A stretch of 64,000 nucleotides of DNA, from positions 48,218 through 112,217 of the forward strand of contig JAKACV010000002.1 of NCBI GenBank assembly GCA_021821085.1, in the 5' to 3' direction. The notes below the pieces were generated by a model. The model was not told the DNA's origin and did no database searches. It saw nothing but the letters and a program-made list of their open reading frames with translations. The stretch is from Bacillota bacterium (GTDB lineage Bacteria > Bacillota > Bacilli > Alicyclobacillales > SLC66). How positions within the stretch are numbered: position 1 is the first letter of the stretch; each line of letters begins with the position of its first letter. Both the position numbers and the translations under genes were made by a program. Below are positions 56,090-64,000 of this stretch, in pieces.

Positions 56090-56869
56090 ATGAAAAAACT
56101 AGTGCTATTGGGACTTGCGACAGTAGCTGTGATGTCCTTTTCAGTAGGTCAGACGTTTGCTCACGCGATGCATAAGCCTGCGGTCAATGACACGCCGCAG
56201 TTCGTCGAGCGCGCGTTTGCAGCGACACATGCGCACATGACAGGTTTTGAAGTACATGATTGGACAACGTTACATAACAAGTTCTATCCTGTCTCGACAC
56301 TTGTCACAGAAGCAAAAAAAGTTGCATTGCAACTTGGCATGACGCACATGCACTTATACACACATCAGGATGCGATTGACCATGTTGCACAGTGGTCTGG
56401 TACCGTAAACTTTGGCTCACATGCCAAAAACGTGACGACGACAGTGGAAATGGCAAGTCTGACGTTTCCACACGCGCCTGCGCAAACGGTCATGATCTTA
56501 CGGTATTTAGGTTCCACAAGCGAGGAGCAGGCGTTTGCAACAGCCTATGTGCGACTGGACCATACGGCAACAGTTGCGGGCGGAGTGCCCAAAGTGAATG
56601 GTACACTTTTTGGCAATGTGCCGGGATTGCAAGATATACATGCGCGTGCTATGCAAATTGCTGCGGCGTATCGGGCAGTTGCTGCGACACCATCGCAAAC
56701 GATGACGTATCGATATACCACGAGCATTGCGGGATTTGGAGCAGCCTCTGTCCCAAACCTGGTAGCCGGTCAACAATTGGTCGATTTGCAAGTAGCGATG
56801 CATGAAAATAGTTTTACACATAACACGAGGGTACTTGTGGGAAGCCCGATTATCACGTTAGAATACTAA
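56090..56869 (+). CDS. YwmB family secreted protein
   Basis: Signal peptide [26 protein letters not shown]; position immediately upstream of murA. Confidence 0.65.
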   Translation: MKKLVLLGLATVAVMSFSVGQTFAHAMHKPAVNDTPQFVERAFAATHAHMTGFEVHDWTTLHNKFYPVSTLVTEAKKVALQLGMTHMHLYTHQDAIDHVAQWSGTVNFGSHAKNVTTTVEMASLTFPHAPAQTVMILRYLGSTSEEQAFATAYVRLDHTATVAGGVPKVNGTLFGNVPGLQDIHARAMQIAAAYRAVAATPSQTMTYRYTTSIAGFGAASVPNLVAGQQLVDLQVAMHENSFTHNTRVLVGSPIITLEY

Positions 56870-56900
56870 TATTACGTGTGGACAAAAGCAGAGGAAAAGA

Positions 56901-58229
56901 ATGTTCGCACGCGATCGCCTATGGGGGTTACGAAGAGTGGCTACAATCAAGATAACCGGGGGCAAACGCCTCATGGGGACGGTTCGGGTAGATGGTGCAA
57001 AAAATGCAGTGCTCCCGATTATGGCAGCATCTTTACTTGCTGCAACGGGAGAGACCCTTATCGAGGATGTACCGTATTTGACCGATATTCAAAACTTGGC
57101 GGACGTTGTCAAAAGTCTTGGAGCAAAAGCGGAGCTTTCGCCAGATGGGAGATTGCGCCTCGGAGCGGAGCGCATTGTCACGACGACCGCGCCGTATGAA
57201 CTCGTGCGCAAGATGCGAGCTTCGTTTTGGGTTGCAGGTCCGTTACTTGCCCGAGTTGGGCATTTTCGCGTTCCGCTTCCCGGCGGATGCAATATTGGAG
57301 AGCGGCCAGTTGATCAACATATAAAAGGATTCGAAGCATTAGGTGCGCGCGTTACAATAGAACACGGATATGTGGAAGGGTTTGTAGACGGGCGTCTGCG
57401 TGGAAGCCGCGTCTATTTTGATGTGGTGAGCGTCGGAGCTACGATCAACACGATGATGGCGGCCACTCTTGCAGAAGGGCAAACGATCATTGAGAACGCG
57501 GCAAAGGAACCGGAGATTGTGGATGTCGCAAACTACTTGAACGCGATGGGCGCAAAAGTTCGTGGCGCAGGCACAGATGTGATTCGCATCTACGGTGTCA
57601 AGCAGTTGCATGGTGCGATGCATACAGTGATCCCTGACCGGATCGAAGCAGGAACATATATGCTCGCTGCGGCGATTACGCGCGGAGATGTGTTCATTGA
57701 AGGGGCCATTTACAATCACCTGAGCCCACTGTGCGCGAAGTTGCGTGAAGCTGGCGTGACGATTGAAGATGACATTCGCGGAATTCGCGTGCGCGTAGAT
57801 GGGCCGTTGCATCCGATCGATGTAAAGACACTACCGCATCCCGGATTTCCCACCGATCTTCAGGCGCAGATTCTCACCTTCTTAGCGACCGTGGACGGGG
57901 TGAGCATTATTACGGAGACGCTATTTGAGAATCGCTTTTTACATGTTGCAGAATTGCGGCGCATGGGTGTCGAGGTGAAGGTGGAAGGGCGCAGCGCGAT
58001 CATTGAAGGTGGCGTACCGCTAACTGGTGCAAAAGTGAACGCGACCGATCTTCGTGCAGGGGCTGCGCTTGTCTTGGCCGGGCTTATGGCGGAAGGGGAG
58101 ACGATCGTCACCGGTCTGGATCACATTGACCGCGGGTATAGTGACCTCGTTGGGAAGTTGCGAATTCTTGGTGCAGATCTGGTTCGTACAGATGCACGAC
58201 CGCCGCTCCATCTTGTGAAAGCGAATTAA
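56901..58229 (+). CDS. murA: UDP-N-acetylglucosamine 1-carboxyvinyltransferase
   Basis: [49 protein letters not shown]. Confidence 0.96.
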   Translation: MFARDRLWGLRRVATIKITGGKRLMGTVRVDGAKNAVLPIMAASLLAATGETLIEDVPYLTDIQNLADVVKSLGAKAELSPDGRLRLGAERIVTTTAPYELVRKMRASFWVAGPLLARVGHFRVPLPGGCNIGERPVDQHIKGFEALGARVTIEHGYVEGFVDGRLRGSRVYFDVVSVGATINTMMAATLAEGQTIIENAAKEPEIVDVANYLNAMGAKVRGAGTDVIRIYGVKQLHGAMHTVIPDRIEAGTYMLAAAITRGDVFIEGAIYNHLSPLCAKLREAGVTIEDDIRGIRVRVDGPLHPIDVKTLPHPGFPTDLQAQILTFLATVDGVSIITETLFENRFLHVAELRRMGVEVKVEGRSAIIEGGVPLTGAKVNATDLRAGAALVLAGLMAEGETIVTGLDHIDRGYSDLVGKLRILGADLVRTDARPPLHLVKAN

Positions 58230-58269
58230 TGTGCGGTATTGGCTGAAGTGATGAGTGAGTCTCGCAAGA

Positions 58270-58316
58270 GCACGCTGTAGATCGCAGATCAAGCGATTTA
58301 CAGCGTATTTTTATGG
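58270..58316 (+). terminator. rho-independent terminator after murA
   Basis: acgctgtagatcgc-agatcaa-gcgatttacagcgt followed by attttta. Confidence 0.75.
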
Positions 58317-58378
58317 GGATAGATTGAGAAATGAAGGGCAACACTATGGCCAATAATAGAAAAAGGAGTGGAAACGCC

Positions 58379-58561
58379 ATGGTGTGGTTTTCTGGAATGG
58401 TCACAAGTTATTGGGAAGCGGTCAAAAGAAGCGTGATTATGTCGGAACATCCAGAGTTTTATGAACTTGTCTACCCGAGTGCAGATCAGACGCAATCGAC
58501 TCTTGCAGATGGTTCAGAAGATGAAGGCATGCAAGTTTCCCCTTCACAACCCAGTAAATAG
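58379..58561 (+). CDS. small hypothetical protein
   Basis: 60-aa ORF MVWFSGMVTSYWEAVKRSVIMSEHPEFYEL... with aaaggag RBS. Confidence 0.45.
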   Translation: MVWFSGMVTSYWEAVKRSVIMSEHPEFYELVYPSADQTQSTLADGSEDEGMQVSPSQPSK

Positions 58562-58601
58562 TATATTTTTTATCTATTCTTGCAAAAACTTGTTTAATGC
58601 T

Positions 58602-58632
58602 ACCTCATTTTGGCGAGACTGCGAAATGAGGT
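58602..58632 (+). promoter_or_regulatory. hairpin overlapping the spoIIQ ribosome-binding site
   Basis: Perfect 9-bp stem acctcattt / aaatgaggt. The 3' arm contains the gagg Shine-Dalgarno of the gene starting at 58641. Confidence 0.5.
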
Positions 58633-58640
58633 GATGAGCT

Positions 58641-59372
58641 ATGGATAAAGATGAACACAAGCAACCAAACGGCATTGAAAAAGACGAATCGATGCCAGAA
58701 CAGGGTGCCGAGGGGCAAGGAAAATGGAAAGCGTTTTTCGCAAAACGCTGGGCATTTCCCGCATTGTATTTGATGGCAGCGGCATTTATAATTGCCCTTA
58801 TGTATGGACAGGCACATCGCATTACGAACGTAGAGGGCAATAACTCTGCCACGCCAGCTGCGAACAGTAGTCAGACAGGCCAACCTAAAGCGGTTACCAC
58901 AGCGACTACGACGAGCTTTGTCTGGCCGATTGCTCCAGATACGACGGGGGCAAAGGTCGTTCGCGGATTCTTTGATGCAAACGCCAAAGGCGCGTCGCTA
59001 CAGGCACTCGCAGCAGATCTCGTCAGTTACAACAATAGTTATCAAGGATCTACTGGCGATGACATTGCGATGAGTGGACATAGCAAGACGTTTGGGGTTG
59101 TCGCAGCCGCCGCAGGCACAATCACAGATGTGCGCAACAGTCCTGTGATGGGATGGACGGTCGTCGTGAAGTCTGCGAATGGCTACATGGAAACCTATCA
59201 ATCACTTGGCACCGTAGATGTGAAGGAAGGGCAGCAGGTCACGCAAGGTCAGGATCTCGGCGCGAGCGGATACAACCAACGTGAAGCGAATCTTGGCAAC
59301 CATCTCTTCTTTGAAATAGAGAAAAACGGTGTGGCGATTGACCCTGGGACTGTTCTTCCAAAATCAATATAA
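58641..59372 (+). CDS. spoIIQ: SpoIIQ-like M23-domain protein
   Basis: One N-terminal TM, degenerate LytM domain (GDDIAMSGHSKTFGVVAAAAGTITDVRNSPVMGWTVVVKSANGYMETYQSL...GNHLFFEIEKNGVAIDP); upstream of spoIIID. Confidence 0.85.
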   Translation: MDKDEHKQPNGIEKDESMPEQGAEGQGKWKAFFAKRWAFPALYLMAAAFIIALMYGQAHRITNVEGNNSATPAANSSQTGQPKAVTTATTTSFVWPIAPDTTGAKVVRGFFDANAKGASLQALAADLVSYNNSYQGSTGDDIAMSGHSKTFGVVAAAAGTITDVRNSPVMGWTVVVKSANGYMETYQSLGTVDVKEGQQVTQGQDLGASGYNQREANLGNHLFFEIEKNGVAIDPGTVLPKSI

Positions 59373-59422
59373 TAGAAGTAACTTTCCACGCATTGTCTAG
59401 CAAACAGAAAACATGAGAGCCC

Positions 59423-59457
59423 GAAGCTGCTTCGTAGAATGAAGCGGCTTTTTTCTA
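59423..59457 (+). terminator. rho-independent terminator after spoIIQ
   Basis: agctgcttc-gtagaat-gaagcggct followed by tttttt. Confidence 0.75.
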
Positions 59458-59605
59458 TGTTATCAAAAAGTGATGATAGAAGGAGTAAGGACGAGCAACA
59501 CAGTGATAAGTGCACCCCAATCCGTCAAATCGACGGAATATGGCATATGCTGTACACCCCCTCATATACTGTACCAGACTTGCGAAACATGGGGGAGGCG
59601 AGGGT

Positions 59606-59914
59606 GTGCACGACTACATCAAGGAGCGAACGCTCAAAATCGGCGAGTATATCGTCGAGACTCGCAACACCGTCCGTACGATTGCTCGCGAATTTGGCGT
59701 CTCCAAAAGCACCGTGCATAAAGACCTGACAGAGCGACTACCGGAAATTAACCCCGACCTCGCAAACCGCGTTAAGGAAATACTGGAATACCACAAGTCC
59801 ATTCGACATTTGCGCGGCGGTGAGGCAACAAAAGAAAAGTATAAAAAGGATGAACCACAGCGAAAAATCACGAAAAATCTTACCGTCGGGAGAGGATTTG
59901 GCGTTCGCATGTAG
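59606..59914 (+). CDS. spoIIID: sporulation transcriptional regulator SpoIIID
   Basis: VHDYIKERTLKIGEYIVETRNTVRTIAREFGVSKSTVHKDLTERLPEINPDLANRVKEILEYHKSIRHLRGGEATKEKY. Confidence 0.94.
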   Translation: MHDYIKERTLKIGEYIVETRNTVRTIAREFGVSKSTVHKDLTERLPEINPDLANRVKEILEYHKSIRHLRGGEATKEKYKKDEPQRKITKNLTVGRGFGVRM

Positions 59915-60017
59915 AACTCAATTAGAAGCGTAATAGAAGAGGGAGAAAATCGCGAGTCGAGCCCTATTCCATGCCTAGGTGAATCCCTTCCCTAGTTTTC
60001 ACGTCAGAGAGGATTTT

Positions 60018-61025
60018 ATGATGTTTAAGAAAGATATTGGTGTTGATTTGGGGACTGCGAATGTCCTTGTCCATGTACGTGGACGAGGAATCGTATTGAA
60101 TGAACCATCTGTTGTGGCGATTGAAAATCAGACGAAACGCGTGGTCGCCGTGGGCGAAGAAGCTCGGCGCATGCTTGGTCGTACGCCTGGCAACATCCTG
60201 GCGATCAGACCGCTGCGTGACGGTGTTATTGCAGATTTTGAAATTACAGAGATAATGCTCAAACACTTTATTACAAGGACGATCGGCAAAGGCTTGTTGT
60301 CACAGCCGCGTGTAGCAGTCTGTGTTCCAGCTGGCATCACGTCTGTGGAACAAAAGGCGGTGCGTCAGGCGACAGAAGCGGCAGGTGCAAAGCAGGTGTA
60401 TCTGATCGAAGAGCCGAAGGCGGCGGCGATTGGAGCTGGGCTTGACATTACGCAACCGAGCGGGAGCATGGTGGTCGATATTGGCGGGGGTACGACGGAT
60501 GTCGCGGTGCTGTCATTAGGTGACGTCGTCACCGCCTCCTCTATTCGCATGGCGGGGGACAAGTTCGACGAGGCGATTATTCGATATATAAAACGCAACC
60601 ACAATTTATTAATTGGGGAACGTACGGCTGAAGATATTAAGATCCGCGTCGTATCTGTACAACGCGGATTGCGGCAAGAAGAGATGGATGTACGTGGACG
60701 CGACATGATGACGGGCCTGCCCAAAACTGCCACCATTCGCACAGACGATATGGTGCAAGCGCTTGAGGAGTCAGCGACAGCGATTGTCTCCGCGGCGAAG
60801 GCGGTGCTTGAGAAGACGCCGCCAGAGCTTGCGGCAGACATTTTTGATAAGGGCGTGATTCTTACAGGCGGGGGGGCGCTTTTGCACGGGATGGACAAGC
60901 TGCTTTTAGAAGAATTGCAGGTCCCTGTGTATATTGCGGATGATCCGATGAGCTGTGTTGCGCGCGGTACAGGGTCGTTTCTTGAAAATATCGATAAGTG
61001 GGGCAAACCCCCTGCAAGGACGTAG
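60018..61025 (+). CDS. mbl: MreB-family rod-shape protein (Mbl position)
   Basis: DIGVDLGTANVLVHVRGRGIVLNEPSVVAI; VDIGGGTTDVAVLSLG; downstream of spoIIID. Confidence 0.92.
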   Translation: MMFKKDIGVDLGTANVLVHVRGRGIVLNEPSVVAIENQTKRVVAVGEEARRMLGRTPGNILAIRPLRDGVIADFEITEIMLKHFITRTIGKGLLSQPRVAVCVPAGITSVEQKAVRQATEAAGAKQVYLIEEPKAAAIGAGLDITQPSGSMVVDIGGGTTDVAVLSLGDVVTASSIRMAGDKFDEAIIRYIKRNHNLLIGERTAEDIKIRVVSVQRGLRQEEMDVRGRDMMTGLPKTATIRTDDMVQALEESATAIVSAAKAVLEKTPPELAADIFDKGVILTGGGALLHGMDKLLLEELQVPVYIADDPMSCVARGTGSFLENIDKWGKPPART

Positions 61026-61089
61026 CGTTATCGCGCCTAAGCACGGGACACACGGCATGAAATGTTATGAGACGATAGGATGAGATGAG

Positions 61090-62304
61090 ATGGACGGACT
61101 CTCGACAGTCGGTTCTGGCTTGCTTGCAGATCAACGGTTGCAGCAGGTGGTGATGAATAATTTAACCAATTCCACGACGCCTGGATTTAAACAGTCGTCA
61201 GGGGAATTGATGGCGTTTCCGCAACAGTTGCTTGAACGCTATACATTAGGATCCAATGGCCAAGGGGCGGTACCGCTTGGCGTGGTCAATCGCGGAGCGC
61301 TGTTTCAAGAAGCAGTGCCAAACTTTCAACAAGGATCGATCCAAGCGACGGGACAACCGCTTGATCTTGCGATTCAAGATCCGCTCTTGGGCGGAACCTC
61401 TGTCTATGCACAAGGTGCGGGAGGTACGGTGCAAGTGGCAAATACGCTGTCGTTTGTCGTCGGGAAAGGCGGCGTCATCGAAACGGCAAACGGCAGTCCG
61501 ATCGTCCCTGTCGGGGCAAATGGCGCACCACTGGCGGGCGCGCGCGTTGTTGCCAACCCGCAGTATAAAGGATTGCAACAGTATAAAGGATTGCAACTGT
61601 TTGGTGAAAGCGGGAGCCCTGTGGTCGATGCAAAGGGTCAGCCGTCGTATCACATTGAGCTTGCAAACGGCAAAGTGATCGGGCCTGCCACAGATGGCGC
61701 ACCGGGTCCTTATGTACAGATGGCGAGCGCCGTGACAGGTGGTATGCATTCCTTTTTCGCTGTCGCGAACGTGGCTGCAGACGGCAAAGTGGGGATCGCG
61801 CTCACGCGCGATGGGCAGTTGCATATGGGGAATAATCGACTTCTATACGATGCAGCAGGACAGCGCGTGCTTGCAGTCGGAGCAACTGGTCAACCGATAG
61901 GCAACTCCGCCATCGAGATCAATCCGAACTATCACGGAACGAACGTCTTTGGCGCCGATGGCGCACCACTTACGAATGCGGCTGGCCAGCCTTCGTACAA
62001 AATTGTGAGCACGACAGGCGCACCGCTTGCGAATGCGCAGTTTCGCCCTGTCGCAGTGAATGTTGCCACACTGCAGGCGCTTGGCCAAACGGGATATCTC
62101 CCCACCGCAACGACTAAATACGCGCAAAGTACAGCCACGGTGAAGGCAGGCGCGCTCGAACAGGCGAATGTCAACACGACGCAAAATACTGTGAACATGC
62201 TGCAGATTTATCGCAACTACGAAGCCAATCAAGTGCTTTCGCAAAATATTGATTCCACGATCAAGTTGGCGGTTTCATCGGTCGGCTCCGTTCCTGGTCT
62301 ATAA
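61090..62304 (+). CDS. flhO: flagellar hook-basal body protein (FlhO/FlgF-like) with expanded middle region
   Basis: N-terminal rod motif GLLADQRLQQVVMNNLTNSTTPGFKQ and C-terminal EQANVNTTQNTVNMLQIYRNYEANQ; synteny mbl-flhO-flhP. Confidence 0.85.
   Translation: MDGLSTVGSGLLADQRLQQVVMNNLTNSTTPGFKQSSGELMAFPQQLLERYTLGSNGQGAVPLGVVNRGALFQEAVPNFQQGSIQATGQPLDLAIQDPLLGGTSVYAQGAGGTVQVANTLSFVVGKGGVIETANGSPIVPVGANGAPLAGARVVANPQYKGLQQYKGLQLFGESGSPVVDAKGQPSYHIELANGKVIGPATDGAPGPYVQMASAVTGGMHSFFAVANVAADGKVGIALTRDGQLHMGNNRLLYDAAGQRVLAVGATGQPIGNSAIEINPNYHGTNVFGADGAPLTNAAGQPSYKIVSTTGAPLANAQFRPVAVNVATLQALGQTGYLPTATTKYAQSTATVKAGALEQANVNTTQNTVNMLQIYRNYEANQVLSQNIDSTIKLAVSSVGSVPGL
61561..61596 (+). repeat. exact 2 x 18-bp tandem repeat inside flhO
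   Basis: cagtataaaggattgcaa repeated twice, encoding QYKGLQ QYKGLQ. Confidence 0.9.
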
Positions 62305-62310
62305 AGGAGG

Positions 62311-63141
62311 ATGGCCTGCATGTCCTTGCTATCGATTGCGGGATCTGGTTTGCAGAGTCAGACGCAACAACTCAATGCCATCTCGAATAACTTGGCAAAT
62401 GTAAATACGGTTGGTTATGCGAGTGTCGGTGCAAGCTTTCAAGATAATTTGACGCAAGTCTACGGACAGTCACCTCTTACGCAAGGGTTGCCCAACCGCC
62501 TGACCCCAGCAGGCTTGTGGCTTGGGACGGGGGCGCATGCCGTGTTGAACCGTGCGACCTTTGCTCCAGGGAGTTATCAGCAGACGAAAAATCCCCTGAA
62601 CATGGCAATTGTCGGCGATGGGTTTTTTACAGTCGGGCTTGGTCAAGGTCAGGTCGGCTACACGCGCGCTGGAAACTTTATCGCAAGCCAGGATGCACAG
62701 ACAGGGAAGTCATACCTCGCTTTGCCCGATGGGACGCGCGTACTTTCGCAGTCTGGGCAGCCGATTGATCTTACGGGGGTAAATGTAAGTACGCTCACCG
62801 TTGCGCCAAATGGCGTTCTTACAGGTACGACGACGGCGGGTACGCCTGTACAAGTCGGAAAGCTTGGGCTCGCATATGTTGCCCATCCGGGAAGTGCTCT
62901 CTACAGTGTGGGACATAGCGTCTACGGGCTCAATCCGGGCTACGGGGTGACGACGAACGGAACGGCGGGTACGCCGGCTACGCTTTTTGGTCAAGTGCGC
63001 GGCGGCATGCTAGAAGGGTCGAATGTGAACATGAATCAGCAGATGTCCCAACTCGTGCAAACGCAGCAGGCTTACGAACTGTCGTCTACTGCGATTAGCA
63101 TTGCGGATAAAATGATGGGACTTGAGAATCAACTCCGGTAA
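62311..63141 (+). CDS. flhP: flagellar hook-basal body protein (FlhP/FlgG-like)
   Basis: GLQSQTQQLNAISNNLANVNTVGYASVGASFQD; YTRAGNF; LEGSNVNMNQQMSQLVQTQQAYELSSTAI. Confidence 0.87.
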   Translation: MACMSLLSIAGSGLQSQTQQLNAISNNLANVNTVGYASVGASFQDNLTQVYGQSPLTQGLPNRLTPAGLWLGTGAHAVLNRATFAPGSYQQTKNPLNMAIVGDGFFTVGLGQGQVGYTRAGNFIASQDAQTGKSYLALPDGTRVLSQSGQPIDLTGVNVSTLTVAPNGVLTGTTTAGTPVQVGKLGLAYVAHPGSALYSVGHSVYGLNPGYGVTTNGTAGTPATLFGQVRGGMLEGSNVNMNQQMSQLVQTQQAYELSSTAISIADKMMGLENQLR

Positions 63142-63162
63142 CCGTCAGTATGTTTTACCACA

Positions 63163-63212
63163 GAGATCCTGTGCCATCGCTCGATTTGCGGTGATGGCAC
63201 AGGATTTTTTTT
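63163..63212. terminator. rho-independent terminator between convergent flhP and sigma factor genes
   Basis: atcctgtgccatcgc ... g(t)gatggcacaggat followed by ttttttt. Confidence 0.8.
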
Positions 63213-63226
63213 GCGCGGTGCGTGAT

Positions 63227-63814
63227 CTATGGGCGCAGTGCCCGATTTAGTTTTTTCAGCGCCCGTTTGCGCCACGTTTTCACGGTGTCCGCAGACACGC
63301 CGTACGTAGCAGCCACTTCTGTACTCGACAAGCCTTGTAACACCAGTTCCTCCATCGCGATGCGCTCGCGCGGGGAGAGGAGGTCAAAGAGATCTGCCCA
63401 TTCGACGTGTTCGTATGCAGCGAGCGCCATTTCATCGGGAATGCGCTGGAAGAAGTCTCCGTTCTCTGGCTCCTCGCTGTTCACGGACATCTTTTGCACG
63501 CGACTGGCGGTGCGTTTTGCACTTCGCACAAATGACCACATCCCAGTGCGCACGCGCAGTTTGAGAAAATAGGCGAAGTAGACGCCCTGTGTCGGATCAA
63601 ACTCCCGAATGGCGCGTAACAAATGCTCAAATCCAACTTGAATCACATCGTCCAGCGCCAGTGCATCTGTCTGATAGTAGTGCGCCATGTGTAAGATCAG
63701 CGGGGTGAAGCGCGTACAGAGCTCCTGTGTGGCCAAGCGATCTCCGCAGGTTGCTTGTTGCCAGAGTTGCATGACAAGTGGGTCGGTAGACTTCATTTTT
63801 CCTGAATTGTTCAT
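63227..63814 (-). CDS. sigma-70 family RNA polymerase sigma factor (region 2 and region 4 only)
   Basis: DALALDDVIQVGFEHLLRAIREFDPTQGVYFAYFLKLRVRTGMWSFVRS and LSPRERIAMEELVLQGLSSTEVAATYGVSADTVKTWRKRALKKL. Confidence 0.85.
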   Translation of the reverse strand: MNNSGKMKSTDPLVMQLWQQATCGDRLATQELCTRFTPLILHMAHYYQTDALALDDVIQVGFEHLLRAIREFDPTQGVYFAYFLKLRVRTGMWSFVRSAKRTASRVQKMSVNSEEPENGDFFQRIPDEMALAAYEHVEWADLFDLLSPRERIAMEELVLQGLSSTEVAATYGVSADTVKTWRKRALKKLNRALRP

Positions 63815-64000
63815 GTGTGATCCTTTCGGACCGGTCCATTTTGGATTGCGCGCAAAAAAAGCGTAGTTTAGAACTCAACTTTCGCAGAGCGGAATGCCGC
63901 CTAACTCCTTACGCAATAACGCTTTGAATCGACTAGAATACCTGCATTGACAACAGGAAAAAGCACCACTCCGTTTGGTATAGTGAATGTACGACCAAAC

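Noticed and set aside
58641-59372. SpoIIQ-like protein as an active M23 peptidase
   Set aside because: The first metal-binding His motif is not intact (GDDIAMSGHS), consistent with the known catalytically degenerate SpoIIQ family, so it is not treated as novel.
63947-63984. TTGACA ... TATAGT promoter at the right edge
   Set aside because: The spacer is ~26 bp, too long for a sigma-A promoter; the downstream gene is outside the window.

Overview
The window is a low-mobility Firmicutes chromosomal region, roughly 50% GC by eye. It looks like an acidophilic or Alicyclobacillaceae-type bacillus, but that assignment is inference. It carries the classical spore-former housekeeping backbone on the + strand: rpoE-pyrG-spo0F-...-fba-transaldolase-like-dapL-glpX-rho-rpmE-prfA-prmC-spoIIR-ywlC-mntP-ywlE-rpiB-ywlG-glyA-//-upp-wecB-thiolase-atpZIBEFHAGDC-nuoABCDHIJKLMN-acyl-CoA dehydrogenase-DUF1146-ywmB-murA-spoIIQ-spoIIID-mbl-flhO-flhP. 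A beta-oxidation/butyrate-type cluster (thiolase, HBD, two acyl-CoA dehydrogenases, MeaB) precedes rpoE. A formate dehydrogenase alpha gene runs off the left edge on the minus strand, and its partner fdhD lies beyond an insertion zone. The accessory signals are: (i) a near-identical 157-bp imperfect-palindrome element in two copies (2256-2412 and 29046-29202), each flanked by a perfect 5-bp direct repeat, with the second copy inserted at the glyA stop codon; (ii) a decayed IS607-like serine recombinase/TnpB remnant with a structured 3' region that could contain a relic omega-RNA; (iii) a minus-strand trio (deacetylase with an extra C-terminal domain, MFS transporter, MGDG-synthase-like glycosyltransferase) inserted between glyA and upp; (iv) a transaldolase-family protein at the canonical locus that appears to have lost its catalytic lysine; (v) a kal/kce-like pair embedded between spo0F and fba; (vi) several leader hairpins (fdhA, pyrG, spoIIQ). 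No rRNA, tRNA, CRISPR array or prophage was recognised. No computation was run; alignments and hairpins were read by eye.
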